64,000 bases of DNA, from assembly GCA_963682025.1 (NCBI GenBank), contig OY821519.1, forward strand, positions 109,805,764 to 109,869,763, written 5' to 3'. Both the position numbers and the translations under genes were made by a program. The notes beneath the pieces were generated by a model, which saw only the letters and a list, made by a program, of their open reading frames with translations, searched no databases and was not told where the DNA came from. The stretch comes from Cordilura impudica. Taxonomy: Eukaryota; Arthropoda; Insecta; Diptera; Scathophagidae. Shown here in pieces: positions 23,567 through 34,508 of this stretch (the stretch's first letter is position 1; the number at the start of each line of letters is the position of its first letter).

Positions 23567-24487
23567 TAAAAAACCAAAAAGAAAGAGAGAGTTAAATAAA
23601 AAGCATGTAAAACAAACTGGATTTGGCCAAGAAGAAAAGAAAAACGTAAAAAAATTGAGTTTCGTTCAAAACGTCACGGATTTATTGATCCGCCCTCGTA
23701 TTTAATTTGTTATGTAAAAAAGGTAAATATTATTATAATTGATTATGCATACTTTCTTATTGTGGTTTTTCCCATTTTTTTTTTTTTTTAAATAAATTTA
23801 GTGGGTTAAAAATATGCACCACCATTTCTTTCAAAGCCTTTTTTTATAAATTGTTATCCTTTTGTTTTTGATAATAGAATATTTTTTAAATCTATTTTTG
23901 TAATTGAACCATGATATAATATTAGATGTTAATTTTTGATGATAATTAACAATCATTAATTAAAATTACACAAATGTACGATATACCGTTACGAATTTAC
24001 AACAAAAGCAATTTTAACATAACTGTTAATATACTCAAGATAAAACAAAGATAATTTATAAAAATCTTCTGCTAAGTTTTCTTTTTAGCACTTAAGTTGT
24101 TATCGCAGTCATGGCTCGAAAAGTTTAATTAACTATAAATATATTCAACAAATTAATTAACCCTCATTCTGTATTTTGGGTAAATTTTGCCCAAAAGCCT
24201 CTTTAACTTTAAATATCTCGGAATTTTTTTTATAATTTTATAACACAACTTTTTCACAATTATAAAAAAATTTAGTTAGCAGTTTCATTTGGGAGGGCAT
24301 CCTGTCTTTTGGGCAAATTTTGCCCAATGTACTTTTTATTGATTTTAATCTAACTTTTTACCAACTACAATCAATATTTACATTTATTTATCTCTAAAAA
24401 CGTAAAATCGAAGCCAATACATTTATACCCTCTGCAATGTGTAACTGTCGAATGCTTAATGTAGCAGTCTTTGCTTTCAAATAATTA
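23567..24487. other. AT-rich stretch, no gene; near-palindromic motif twice
   Basis: No coding region is recognised. TTGGGCAAATTTTGCCCAA (about 24316) and a close variant (about 24175, TTGGGTAAATTTTGCCCAA) are near-palindromes about 140 bp apart; the first follows TTAACCCTCATTCTG (24157). This could be an end of a degraded transposon, possibly piggyBac-like from TTAA-CCCT, but the opposite end was not found. Confidence 0.35.
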
Positions 24488-25770
24488 CACTAGCCAACAA
24501 GGTTTTGGACTAGAGCAACCAAATATCTTTCTTTATCTTTGGTTTTTCTCTATAATGTCAGGTTTTCGAGACACAAAAAAATGTTTTTATTCGTTTCCTA
24601 CATAAAAACTCATTAGTTTATTTAAAAATCAATGAATTTTCAAAATTAAATGGCGTTATTTGAGCGTCGTTTGTATTTTGTTGGTTCGGTTTCACATAAT
24701 AGAGTCCAGCAATAGCCTCCCAGCATGCTTTTATCCCAAAATCCTTGATAATTTCTTTCAATTTTCATTAAATCTTGGTGAGCACGCTCCCCTTGTTCGT
24801 ATCTCACGGCATCTAAGTTTTGTGGACAAAAATCTAAATGCGAAAGAAGAAAATGCATTTTGAGTGGCATTCGTGCACCTGATTCGTGATAATTTTTCAG
24901 TCATTCAGCAGCAATTTGTCTGCAGATTTCACTCTTATTGTTTTCAAGAAAATTGTCCACGCTGCTTTTGAAAGAATTCCAGGCTGCAAAATCTTTCTCC
25001 AATAAACATTGTGAATAATTGTCATCATTCAAGAGCTTCCTGATCTGAGGGCCAACAAATATGCCACCTTTGATTTTAGCATATGAAATTTTAGGGAAAA
25101 CCGCTAAAAAAAATTTTTAAATGCTGCACTATCTTTGTTCAGAGCCTTGACAAAGTTCTTAAAAAGGCCCAATTTTATGTGCAGCGGCGGAAGAAGAACT
25201 TCATTTGGATCAATTAATGGTTTATTTGAAATGTTTTGTTTTTGTGAATACTCAGTTCTTTTTGGCCACTGTTCTGTTCTGGCGTAATGATGACATGTAG
25301 CGCGACTATCCCCTAAGCAAAGGAAACAACAATATTTTGTGAAACCTCTTTGCATACCAGTCAACAAACCAATGACCTGAAACAGATTAATTTATAGTTA
25401 TTTACGATGGTCTATACTATATATACGAAGAAATTTAAATCACACACCTTAAGATCACCACAGATCTTCCATTTATGATCGTTGTATTTGAGTAATTCAA
25501 AGTTTTAGTCATTGATTCGTAATTTCCCTTTGTGTTAATGGCATGAGCAATTGGTGTGGATGGTTTTTCATTCCCATTAAGCAAAAGAGGAGCCTTACTC
25601 TGTACTTAGAGCCATCAATAAATAAATCTCTATTCAGTTTTGTTACATGGCTGGCTCATTTTCTTTTAAATAAACCATCAACATCAGTACATTACAAAAT
25701 AGAGTGTTTCTTTTCAAAATATACAGCCAATTCCAAGCTTCTATCTCTTTAGATTGTTACTTTTGTCTCA
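24488..25770 (-). pseudogene. Arthropod repeat-family gene, copy 1 (C-terminal part), unknown function
   Basis: Minus-strand gene of a family I have seen as 'uncharacterized protein' in many arthropod genomes, spread as repeats; no biochemical role is known to me. The order is LFIDGSKYRVRLL (about 25600), HKWKICGDLK, a 71-bp GT...AG intron at 25447-25377, VIGLLTGMQRGFTKYCCFLCLGDSRA, WPKRTEY, LLPPLHIKLGLFKNFVKAL, KISYAKIKGG, then after stops LKMHFLLSHLDFCPQNLDAV, EQGERAHQDLMKIERNYQGF, GGYCWTL and the stop at 24646. The N-terminal zinc-ribbon-like part seen in copy 2 is absent. Shifts occur near 25540 and 25100-24900. The 160 bp after the stop (from ACTAGCCAACAAGGTTTTGG at 24489) is also shared with copy 2. 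Confidence 0.7.
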
Positions 25771-26253
25771 ACTGCAACATGTTTCCACTACTGCATCGAT
25801 CCGAATTTCCAAAAGATTTCCTCTCATTTGATGTTTCTATCTACAAACTATATTTTAAATTCGTTTTCATTCTGGACTGATACCCATGTATTCGGTGAAG
25901 TGTGTATGCCAAAATGCATATACACGTATGTATATATTAATATACAGAAATGTACAATTTTTAGCTTTTTGGCCGTTTTTTCCCCTTAAATGGCCGAATT
26001 TCGTAACAATTTGTTCTGAGCCCACATTTGTTTCTCTGATGGAGTCTACACACCAAATTTCATACTCCCAGATTAATTTGTTACCATTTTACCCCTTTTT
26101 GTCCGCTTTTACTCCGTTAATGTGTGAATTTTTAAAAATCCGCTCTTAGTGGATCGCTACGCAGAGAGAGGAACCTACAGTCCAAATTTGTAGCTTCTGG
26201 GTTGAACGGTTTGGGCTGGGCGATGATGATCATCCTCGCAACTCTTTTATATA
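25771..26253. other. Unassigned repeat-like stretch, no gene
   Basis: Contains paired phrases such as TTTGTTTCTCTGATGGAGTC...CACACCAAATTTCATA and GAGAGAGGAACCTACAGTCC, and ends CATCCTCGCAACTCTTTTATATA. The style recalls a Helitron 5' end in reverse, but termini and hairpin were not found. The Tc1 element starts directly after it. Confidence 0.35.
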
Positions 26254-26383
26254 CAGTCACTCACAGCTTATTTGATGCAGATAAGTTTTTTTCAAAAACC
26301 GTTATATATTTAAAAATGTTGTTCTAAAAATACAAAAACAAGGAAAGTGGTTTAGTATATTAAAGTGTTGTAATTTTATTTAA

Positions 26384-27128
26384 AAATTATAGTCAGTCGA
26401 CACCGACTATATGATACCCTATACCATGCGTTTAGAGACCCTATCTCATAGGCCAAACTAACTGGAAATAGAAAATAAACATAAACCAAATTTGAGTGGC
26501 ATTGTTATTAATTTTTTTGGCTGCAGATATGAAAAAGTTCATACCGGATGCTATACCTATATGGGGACTAGGCCCAAAAATGGAACGACCCTGACTATGT
26601 TTGGTAAAGTCTCTTGTATTATGGAAAAATATATACAAACAAAATTTGAGAAGAATCAGTGCAATATTTTTGTTTTCTGATAGATTTAAGTGAAGATCGG
26701 GAAGCAGCTCTATATGGGGCCTATGACTAAGAGTTGTCCCAGGGATCATTTTTAGACTACTCATTAATGGATGTAATAAACGCATACAAACCCAATTTGA
26801 GTAAGATCTGTATGACAATTTGGATCTTAGGGCAATTTATGTCGATTTCATAGGGGTCATTTGTATGGGGGCTAGGTCTGAACATGGACCGATTCTCACC
26901 AATAGCGCTCATCCTATGGCCAATAAAAGCTTACATACCAAATTTCATCAAAATACATTCATATTTGCGACCTGCAGTTTGATTACAAGGTTTACATGGA
27001 CACACAGACGGACGGACGGATTCTGATTCGATCGGTATAATTAAAGATGGGTCTAGGTCAAATATTTTTGGTAGTTACAAACAGCAGCACAAAGTCATTA
27101 TACCCCAGCCACATAGTGGTAAGGGTAT
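26384..27128 (-). mobile_element. HINE/mini-me-like element, copy E
   Basis: A minus-strand copy lacking the outer CAAGTAAG bases, starting AAAATTATAGTCAGTCGAC at 26384. The core ACGGACGGACGG is at about 27007. The end is CCACATAGTGGTAAGGGTAT at 27128. It sits inside the left arm of the Tc1 element, in an AT-only spot. Confidence 0.8.
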
Positions 27129-27335
27129 AAAAATGTGCTTTATGCTCTCAAGAAACTAAAAATGCAAATTAAGGTACAAAACTCATGTCACAGCTTAAAT
27201 GATGCAGTTAATTTTACCGTTATCCTTGTTGTTGTTTTCAGTTTAAGATATTAAAATTATTATCTGCAATCATTCCTAATTGTGTTGTTGACTGATACGC
27301 ATTAAAAAAATAAAAATAAGTGAATTTTTTCAAGC

Positions 27336-28338
27336 ATGGCACCGCATACATCCATTGAAAAGCGTGAGTTAGTATTAAAGCACTATAAGAATGGGCACGC
27401 TCCACGGAAAATTGCTGAAATGGGTAATTTAAGCTCTTCAACAGTTCAGCATATAAAACGCTATTTACATAGGTGAGAATCGTGTTGAAAACAAGGGTAG
27501 ACAAGCTCCAAATAATATTTTTACTGAAAGTGATTCTAAGTGGTTAGTGCAACAAATTCCTAAAAATCCAGCAACAAGCGCTCCGAGGCTGACTAATGGC
27601 CGAAAAATATTTGGGAAAGACATGTCATCCTGAAACAATTCACAGAATATTGAGGGACGCTGATTTTAATGGCCGAATTCCTCGAAACAAACCATTTATA
27701 AATGAAAGCAATAGAGTAAAATTGCTGCAGTTTGTGCGTGACCATTTAAATAAGAGTCCAGCATTTTGGAGAATGAAGTAAAAGTCAATATATTTGGACC
27801 AGATGGAAGACCCTACATTTGGCACAAAGTTAATACTGAGCTGAAACCTCACAATTTACGTGACACTATGAAACACGTTGGTGGAAATGCTATGGTTTGG
27901 GGATGCATGTCTTCAAATGGAGTAGGTAACTTGGCCTTTATTGTAGGGAATATGGATAAAAACATGTATTTGAAGCTTCTCCAAGAAAATCTAATTCAAA
28001 GAGCGACGAAATTGCAAATTGAGGACGCCTTTCGCTTCTACCAAGATAATGACCCTAAGCACAAATCACCATTAGTACAGACTTGGTTGATATGGAAATG
28101 CCCGCAGATAGTTCAAACTCCAGCACAATCACTTGACTTAAATGTGATTGAAAATCTGTGGTCAATACTGAAGACAAATATTCGAAAATACGATATCCAT
28201 ATCAAATCTAACTTAAAAAAGGTGTTGCAAAGAGAGTGGGATAAAATAGATCCAGATTATAAAAGAAAGCTAGTGGACTCTATGCCGAAAAGGCTTCAAG
28301 CGGTTATAGATAATAAAGGATATCCTACTAAATACTAA
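27336..28338 (+). pseudogene. Tc1-family transposase, DD34E, broken by frameshifts
   Basis: ATG at 27336 opens the paired-type HTH: MAPHTSIEKRELVLKHYKNG, RKIAEMGNLSSSTVQHIKRY. A stop at 27474-27476 and shifts follow, with NRVENKGRQAPNNIFTESDS and AEKYLGKTCHPETIHRIL, then NGRIPRNKPFINESNRVKLL in other frames. The catalytic domain resumes from about 27766 (the first Asp sits where FWRM meets ENEVKVNIFG; the local text is disrupted) and continues with GGNAMVWGCMSSNGVG, FYQDNDPKHKS and DLNVIENLW to the stop at 28338. I count 34 residues between the QDN Asp and the Glu, i.e. DD34E. Full length would be about 340 aa, as usual for Tc1. Confidence 0.88.
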
Positions 28339-28584
28339 GCAATTGAAAAAAATTTTAAAATTACAGTAAAACCTTTTTTATTTAATGTTTTTTAAAATTG
28401 CATCATTTAAGCTGTGACCTGAATTTTGTATCTTATTTTGTATTTTGAGTTTCTAGAGAACTTAAAGCAAATATATTTTTTTTTTTTTTTGGTAAGTATA
28501 AATAACGCATAATTATTAACTAAACCACATATGCGGTTTTTGTATTTTCATAACATAAAAAATCAAATATGCTGTGAGCGACTG

Positions 28585-29640
28585 GATATAGATAAATAAA
28601 ATTTGAACCTGAATTATATTTTCATTTATTAACAAAATTTAAAGTTTATTTCCATTACTTGTATTTATACGAAATAATATTCATAAATACCTTCAACATC
28701 TAGTCAAACTATAAAATATATTGTGCAAAATCTGTTATATTGAAAGTCAGAGTCAAAGACGCCAATAGAAAAAAAGAAGTGTCGGAATTGGAGTCGATAA
28801 ATTTGATTCCATGCAAAAATTCCGAAATGACTCGGAGAAATTGGGTGATATGCCAGCACATTTTAGAGATAGATATCCATTATAATGGATATTATGATAA
28901 TTATCAATACTCGTAGTTAAAGTTTAGTTCATTAACATCAAAACATTTCAAGAACATCAACTGCTAACAATTTAAATTGACAATGACCTTCAACATTGAT
29001 ATTAACAAAATCAAACAAATAGTCATAACAAACAATTTTAGTTGTTGGCGTAAATACTAAAAACAAATCTCGTTAATAAAACGTTACTACAAGTGAGTAC
29101 AACTATGAAGTCATTGAACGTCTAAGAAGAAAAATATGAAAATCGTGAATGTCTATTGACACCTGCATATATATACAGTGAAATACTATGCAAACATACC
29201 GACCGACAGCAGCTATTTATACTATTTATACAAAGAAACGGATTAAATTGAAAATACATACACTTAATCCTTCATGTACACCATATAGTGTATCGGTTTA
29301 CAATAGCAAAAAATACCAGTAAGGAACTAAACTGGTTCATTTGAGCTACAAGTTCTTATTTGAAAAGCATATATGTATATATACGTAAGGGTGGGTCAAT
29401 TATTTCTATTCCATGGACTCATAGCGATTCTGGTACTATGAACCATACCTCTAAAATCATTTTCGAACCATCCAAAATTTCGATCAAAATTTCGATTTAT
29501 GTCGTATATGGGTACCCCATATAAAATTATGATATGATTTTAGAGTTATGGATCCTTGGACAAAAATAGTTGTTATGGCTCATAGCACCAGATGAGTGAG
29601 CGATGACCCCATGAAGATTTTGTCGGCTCCCTACAATTTG
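28585..29640. other. AT-rich stretch without recognised genes
   Basis: No coding or repeat assignment is possible for about 28600-29380. From about 29390 (GGGTGGGTCAATTATTTC) the text becomes repeat-like and leads into the long-TIR element, so the element may begin earlier than annotated. Confidence 0.35.
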
Positions 29641-29970
29641 GCCCACTCTAATGTATGGGGGGTTTCATTTCAAGTGCACCAACTTTTGAAACCGATGTCT
29701 TCCGATCGGGATGAAATTTGCACCAAGGTTAGTCCTATTGGATAGTAGTTTAGACACAATTTTTCAATAAGATCGGTCCAGATCTCTCTGAGTTAGAGGG
29801 GATCAAAATTTTACATTTTGGCCAAACAGGTGTTTTTTCTCATCCATGTAACTTATTACCTATTGTTCTTAGAAAATTTTCTCCCAAATAGTTTAGATAG
29901 CTACTTCTTCAATATTTGGGGAAAAAAATACATAAAAAAAAAAAAAAAATGTGAGTCCGATCGCAAGGGA

Positions 29971-32032
29971 GATGTGTAAACATCTAATAATTAAAGAAAA
30001 CATCAACATCATATTTTCCAGTGCATAAAAAATAAGTCGATTATGCTGTTTTCTGAAATTCAATTGATCTCTTCTGAAATGCAATTGATGTTTTCTGAAA
30101 TTCAATTGATGTTTTCTGAAATACAATTAATGTTTTCAGCAATTCAAATGATGCTTTTTGAAATTCTATTGATGTTTTCTGAAATACAATTAATGTTCTC
30201 AGCAATTCAAATAATGTTTTTTGAAATTCAATTGATATTTTCTGATATTCGATTTATGTTTTCTGAAATTCTATTTATGTTTTCTGAAATTCTAATGATG
30301 TTTTCTCAAATACAATTGATGTTTTCTGAAATACAATTGATGTTTTCTGAAATACAATTGATGTTTTCTGAAATTCTATTGATGTTTTCTGAAATTCAAA
30401 TGATGTTTTCTGAAACTCGAATGATGTTTTCTGAAATTATATTGATGTTTTCTAAAATTCTATTGATGTTTTCTGAAATTCAATTGATGTTTTCTGAAAC
30501 TCGAATGATGTTTTCTGAAATTATATTGATGTTTTCTGAAATTCTATTGATGTTTTCTGAAATTCAATTGATGTTTTCTGAAACTCGAATGATGTTTTCT
30601 GAAATTCTATTTATGTTTCTGAAATTCAAATGATGTTTTCTGAAACTCGAATGATGTTTTCTGAAATTATATTGATGTTTTCTGAAATTCTATTTATGTT
30701 TTCTGAAATTCAAATGATGTTTTCTGAAATTATATTGATGGTTTCTGAAATACAATTGATGTTTTCTGAAATGCAATTGATATTTTCTGAAATTCAACTG
30801 ATGTTTTCTGAAATACAATTAATGTTTTCAGCAATTCAAATGATGCTTTTTGAAATTCTATTGATGTTTTCAGAAATTCAATTGATGTTTTCTGAAATTT
30901 TATTGATGTTTTGTGAAATTATATTGATGGTTTCTGAAATACAATTGATGTTTTCTGAAATTATATTGATGTTTTCTGAAATTCTATTTATGTTTTCTGA
31001 AATTCAAATGATGTTTTCTGAAATTATATTGATGGTTTCTGAAATACAATTGATGTTTTCTGAAATTATATTGATGTTTTCTAAAATTCTATTTATGTTT
31101 TCTGAAATTCAAATGATGTTTTCTGAAATTATATTTGTGGTTTCTGAAATACAATTGATGTTTTCTGAAATTATATTGATGTTTTCTGCAAGTCTATTTA
31201 TGTTTTCTGAAATTCAAATGATGTTTTCTGAAATTATATTGATGGTTTCTGAAATACAATTGATGTTTTCTGAAATTCTATTGATGCTTTCTGAAATTCA
31301 ATTGATGTTTTCTGAAACTCGAATGATGTTTTCTGAAATTATATTGATGTTTTCTGAAATTCAAATGATGTTTTCTGAAATTATATTGATGTTTTCCGAA
31401 ATTCTATTTATGTTTTCTGAAATTCAGATGATGTTTTCTGAAATTATATTGATGTTTTCTGAAATTCTATTTATGTTTTCTGAAATTCAAATGATGTTTT
31501 CTGAAATTATATTGATGGTTTCTGAAATACAATTAATGTTTTCTGAAATTCTATTGATGCTTTCTGAAATTCAATTGATTTTTTCTGAAACTCGAATGAT
31601 GTTTTCTGAAATTATATTGATGTTTTCTGAAATTCTATTTATGTTTTTTGAAATTCAAATGATGTTTTCTGAAATTATATTGATGGTTTCTGAAATACAA
31701 TTGATGTTTTCTGAAATTCAATTGATGTTTTCTGAAACTCGAATGATGTTTTCCGAAATTATATTGATGTTTTCTGAAATTCTATTTATGTTTTCTGAAA
31801 TTCAAATGATGTTTTCTGAAATTATATTGATGGTTTCTGAAATACAATTGATGTATTTTGAAAGATAATTGGAAAATGTTTAGAAAAGAACATATCATAA
31901 TTTTTTCACAAATACAATCAGATAAAGTCACACCGATTTACACTTCAGCTCACACCGATGTGTTACGCTGTTTTTGCGATTGTACTGTGAAATAGAAATT
32001 TACCCCCCTGCGCGTATAGATGTTTACACATC
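29971..32032. mobile_element. TIR-bounded insertion made mostly of a 21-bp minisatellite
   Basis: GATGTGTAAACATCTA at 29971-29986 is exactly inverted at 32017-32032, and the pair encloses the minisatellite with about 60-150 bp on each side. The surrounding arm sequence is continuous in the opposite arm at 34.1-34.2 kb, so the block is a later insertion. Imperfect direct repeats (A-run plus ATGTGAGTC / ATGTTAGAC) lie outside at 29949 and 32044. It could be a non-autonomous transposon that amplified an internal repeat, or an array captured between chance ends. Confidence 0.6.
30043..31865 (+). repeat. 21-bp minisatellite, ~87 units, coding an open heptad repeat (MFSEIQL)
   Basis: The unit starts ATGTTTTCTGAAATT and adds a variable hexamer (CAATTG, ATATTG, CTATTG, CAAATG, CGAATG, CTATTT). 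In one frame every unit reads M-F-S-E-I-x-x, giving 196 codons (30043-30630) and 412 codons (30630-31868). One missing T (GTTTCTG at about 30616) separates the two frames. The other two plus-strand frames carry TGA in most units. Variants include SETRM, SAIQM and FCEII. Beyond about 30900 a higher-order unit of about five repeats (x-x = IL, LF, QM, IL, QL) recurs. If expressed it would be a long low-complexity heptad protein. No promoter or transcript evidence is visible. Confidence 0.9.
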
Positions 32033-32399
32033 AAAAAAAAAAAATGTTAGACTTTTTTTTGCTAAATTAAAGCATTTTTTGCCTTTTTTTCAAAAGGGCT
32101 TCTTTTTTTTCATAAGAAAGCTTAGGATTTTTCCTTTAAGAGCTTTTTGGTCGCTTAGTGGGATGGCAGTGGGATGGCAGTGGGATAAGTATCAAAATAA
32201 ATGTTTTGTAACTCAAGACAACGGTTTTTCAATTTTTCACAAATGCACTATTTTGAATTTTTTTCTATTTGTGTCTAAAACCTTACAAATAAAACTTATA
32301 CTGAGAAACTAGACAAAATAACCTTTCCGAAGGTATGTAACATATCTTCATAACATAACAGAAGAGAATGGTTATCTGTAACCTGAAATAGTTATATGC

Positions 32400-33600
32400 A
32401 ACATTTCAATCTGAACACGAGGATGCTAGAATTGGCTTCACGAAATTAACCCAAATGAGGCCAAAACATTGCGTTTTGGCAGAAAGCAGCGGAACTCACA
32501 CAGTATGCGTTGGCATTTACCATGAAAATGTTAAACTGATGTTGAAGGAAATCAATTTAAAGTATTTAACAAATGATTTACACGATTAAATTGACTATGT
32601 GTCCTAATGCAACAACTTCTTGCCACTTGCCGAAAACCACATTCATTAAAGAAAATTTAATCAACTCTTTAGATCGAGAATATATAGAGGAGGTCAAATT
32701 TGATTCTTGGATTCAGACTGACAGATGCACATTGAAAACAATAATTTAAAATGTGGATGATTTTGTGGAAGAAATTTGTACAGGATTGCTAAACTTGAGA
32801 AACCATGACTTTTTAGTCAAAGAGCAATGGTCATTCTTCAAGGATTTGAAGATACATTTGAATTCTGGTGAATTGGTCAGGATGCCCTACATGCATTCCA
32901 CTTCAATAACGACCAAGCAACTTTATTCACAGTAGTTAGTTACTACATGAAAGATGAAAAATTGGAACACAAAAGTATGGCAATCATATCCGACGATTTA
33001 GAACATGATACCGTTGCAGTTTATGAGTACCAGAAGAGAATACTAAAATTTCTAAAATCTAAATTTACAGTAAAGAAGGTATACTACGTTTCGGACGGAG
33101 CTCGTCAACATTTTAAAAATAAAAGTAGCTTGGCAAATCTTATGGCCCATGAAAAAGATTTTGGAATGCCAGCTGAGTCGTAGTTTCATCCCACTGCTCA
33201 TGGTAAAGGAGCATGTGATGGTATTGGAGCAAACCTTAAAAAAAATGCAGCGAAGTATAGCCTCCAGTGCTCTCATCAAGATCGCATCTTAGATGCGACT
33301 GCTTTATTCCACTGGGCAAAGAGTTATTGTAAAGAAACTAAAATAGTTTTTAGTAGCAAAGAGGATCATCAGGAAACATTGAAAACACTGAAGAGCAGAT
33401 TCGATGCTGCGGTAACAATCGATGGCACCGCTCATTGCTATGCTTTTATACCGCTTGTCGATGGAAGACTAAAGTTGAAAAAGTTTTCTGCCTCTATTCA
33501 ATGCGATTTCTTTCCAAAGACAACAAATAAACCAGCAGCGAAACCAACAGCTGAACCTAGTAACGCCAAGAAAGGATTGACAAAAAAACGCAGTATTTAA
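32400..33600 (+). pseudogene. DDE-like protein of the long-TIR element, copy 1, broken
   Basis: Unassigned transposase-like family. I know the motifs from uncharacterised arthropod and cnidarian repeat proteins. Pieces in order: HCVLAESSGTHTVCVGIYHEN (about 32470-32530, frame-shifted), MCPNATTSCHLPKTTF, FDSWIQTDRCTLKTII and VDDFVEEICTGLLNLRNHDF (to about 32810). After a deletion near 32880 come KSMAIISDDLEHDTVAVYEYQ (first Asp cluster), VYYVSDGARQHFKNKSSLANL (second Asp), FHPTAHGKGACDGIGANLKK and SRFDAAVTIDGTAHCYAF, with a basic C-terminus ending at 33600. The SDG...FKN and HGKG.CDG motifs suggest an RNase H-like integrase fold; that is inference. Stops occur at 32582, 32745, 32933 and 33181. 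Confidence 0.65.
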
Positions 33601-34508
33601 AAATTTACAAGACTTAAATACTTCATCAGCTACAATAAATTAAGTATAAAAATAGTTATGATATAAATGGATCTAATGCAATTAAGATTAAATTTTAATA
33701 AATTATTTATCTTTTTATTTTTAATATTATTATTATACATTAATTTAATTATTATCAAAAATAAATAAAAAATAATAATTTTTCAACATTTCTATAGAAA
33801 AAAAGCGATTTTTTTCCTGAGGTTGACATATTCTGGGTATTACAGTATCGAGGGTATAAACTAAAATTAGTTAGGTATGTTATCTACCTTCAGAAAGTTT
33901 AGTTTGTCTAGTTGATCAGTATAAGTTTTATTTGTAAGGTTTTAGACACAAATAGGAAAAAATTGAAAATAGTGCATTTGTGAAAAATTGAAAAACCGTT
34001 GTCTTGAGTTACAAAACATTTATTTTGATAGATATCCCACTCTCATCCCACTAAGCGACCAAAAACCCCTTAAAGGAAAAATCCTAAGCTTTCTTATGAA
34101 AAAAAAAATGCCCTTTTTGAAAAAAAGGCAAAAAATGCTTTAATTTAGCATAAAAAAAAAAAAGTCCACAAATTTTTTTTTTAAGTATTTTTTTCCGAAA
34201 TATTGAAGAAATGGCTATCTAAACTCTTTGGGAGAAAATTTTCTAAGAACAATAGGTAATAAGTTACATGGATGAGAAAAAACACCTGTTTGGCCAAAAT
34301 GTCAAATTTTGATCCCCTCTAACTCAGAGAGATCTGGACCGATCTTGTTGAAAAATTGTGTCTAAACTACTATTTAATAGGACTAACCTTTGTGCAAATT
34401 TCATCCCGATCGGAAGACATCGGTTTCAAAAGTTGGTGCACTTGACATGAAATCCCCCATATATATATTTTTATTTAACATCGAATAATTTGAAATCGAA
34501 AGCCAATA

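Larger units (their letters stand above)
26254..28584 (+). mobile_element. Tc1-like transposon with IR/DR-type ends, split by HINE copy E
   Basis: The outer ends are CAGTCACTCACAGCTTATTT (26254) and its inverse (CAGTCGCTCACAGCATATTT read from 28584). A second, inner direct repeat, TCACAGCTTAAATGATGCA, lies at 27188-27206 and, inverted, at 28399-28417. Each terminal arm therefore carries an outer and an inner copy of a related motif, the IR/DR layout of some Tc1 elements. The arms are about 190-230 bp once the HINE (26384-27128) is removed from the left arm. TA precedes the left end; the right flank is GATATA, so the duplication is eroded. Confidence 0.85.
29645..34462 (+). mobile_element. Long-TIR (foldback-type) DNA transposon, copy 1
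   Basis: The left arm (about 29645-29950 and 32040-32345) and right arm (34462 back to about 33880) are inverted copies of about 570-600 bp: CCGATGTCTTCCGATCGGGA, AAGTTGGTGCACTTGA, TCCAGATCTCTCTGAGTTAG, AACAATAGGTAATAAGTTAC, AGCGACCAAAAA and AAGTTTTATTTGTAAGGTTT occur on both. The left arm is interrupted by the 2.1-kb minisatellite insertion at 29971-32032. Between the arms lies a DDE-like gene at 32.4-33.6 kb. The superfamily is not assigned. Confidence 0.75.

Noticed and set aside
24150..24340. piggyBac-like element from TTAA-CCCT and near-palindromes
   Set aside because: Only one end fits; no GGG-TTAA partner at a sensible distance and no transposase.
29893..30126. Minus-strand frame with FRKHQL repeats
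   Set aside because: It is the antisense of the first minisatellite units; later units bring TAG stops on this strand, so it does not extend.
30630..31868. A genuine host structural protein from the 412-codon frame
   Set aside because: The array lies inside an insertion in a transposon arm, has no visible promoter or flanking exons, and openness follows from the unit sequence. Kept as a repeat and raised as a finding only.
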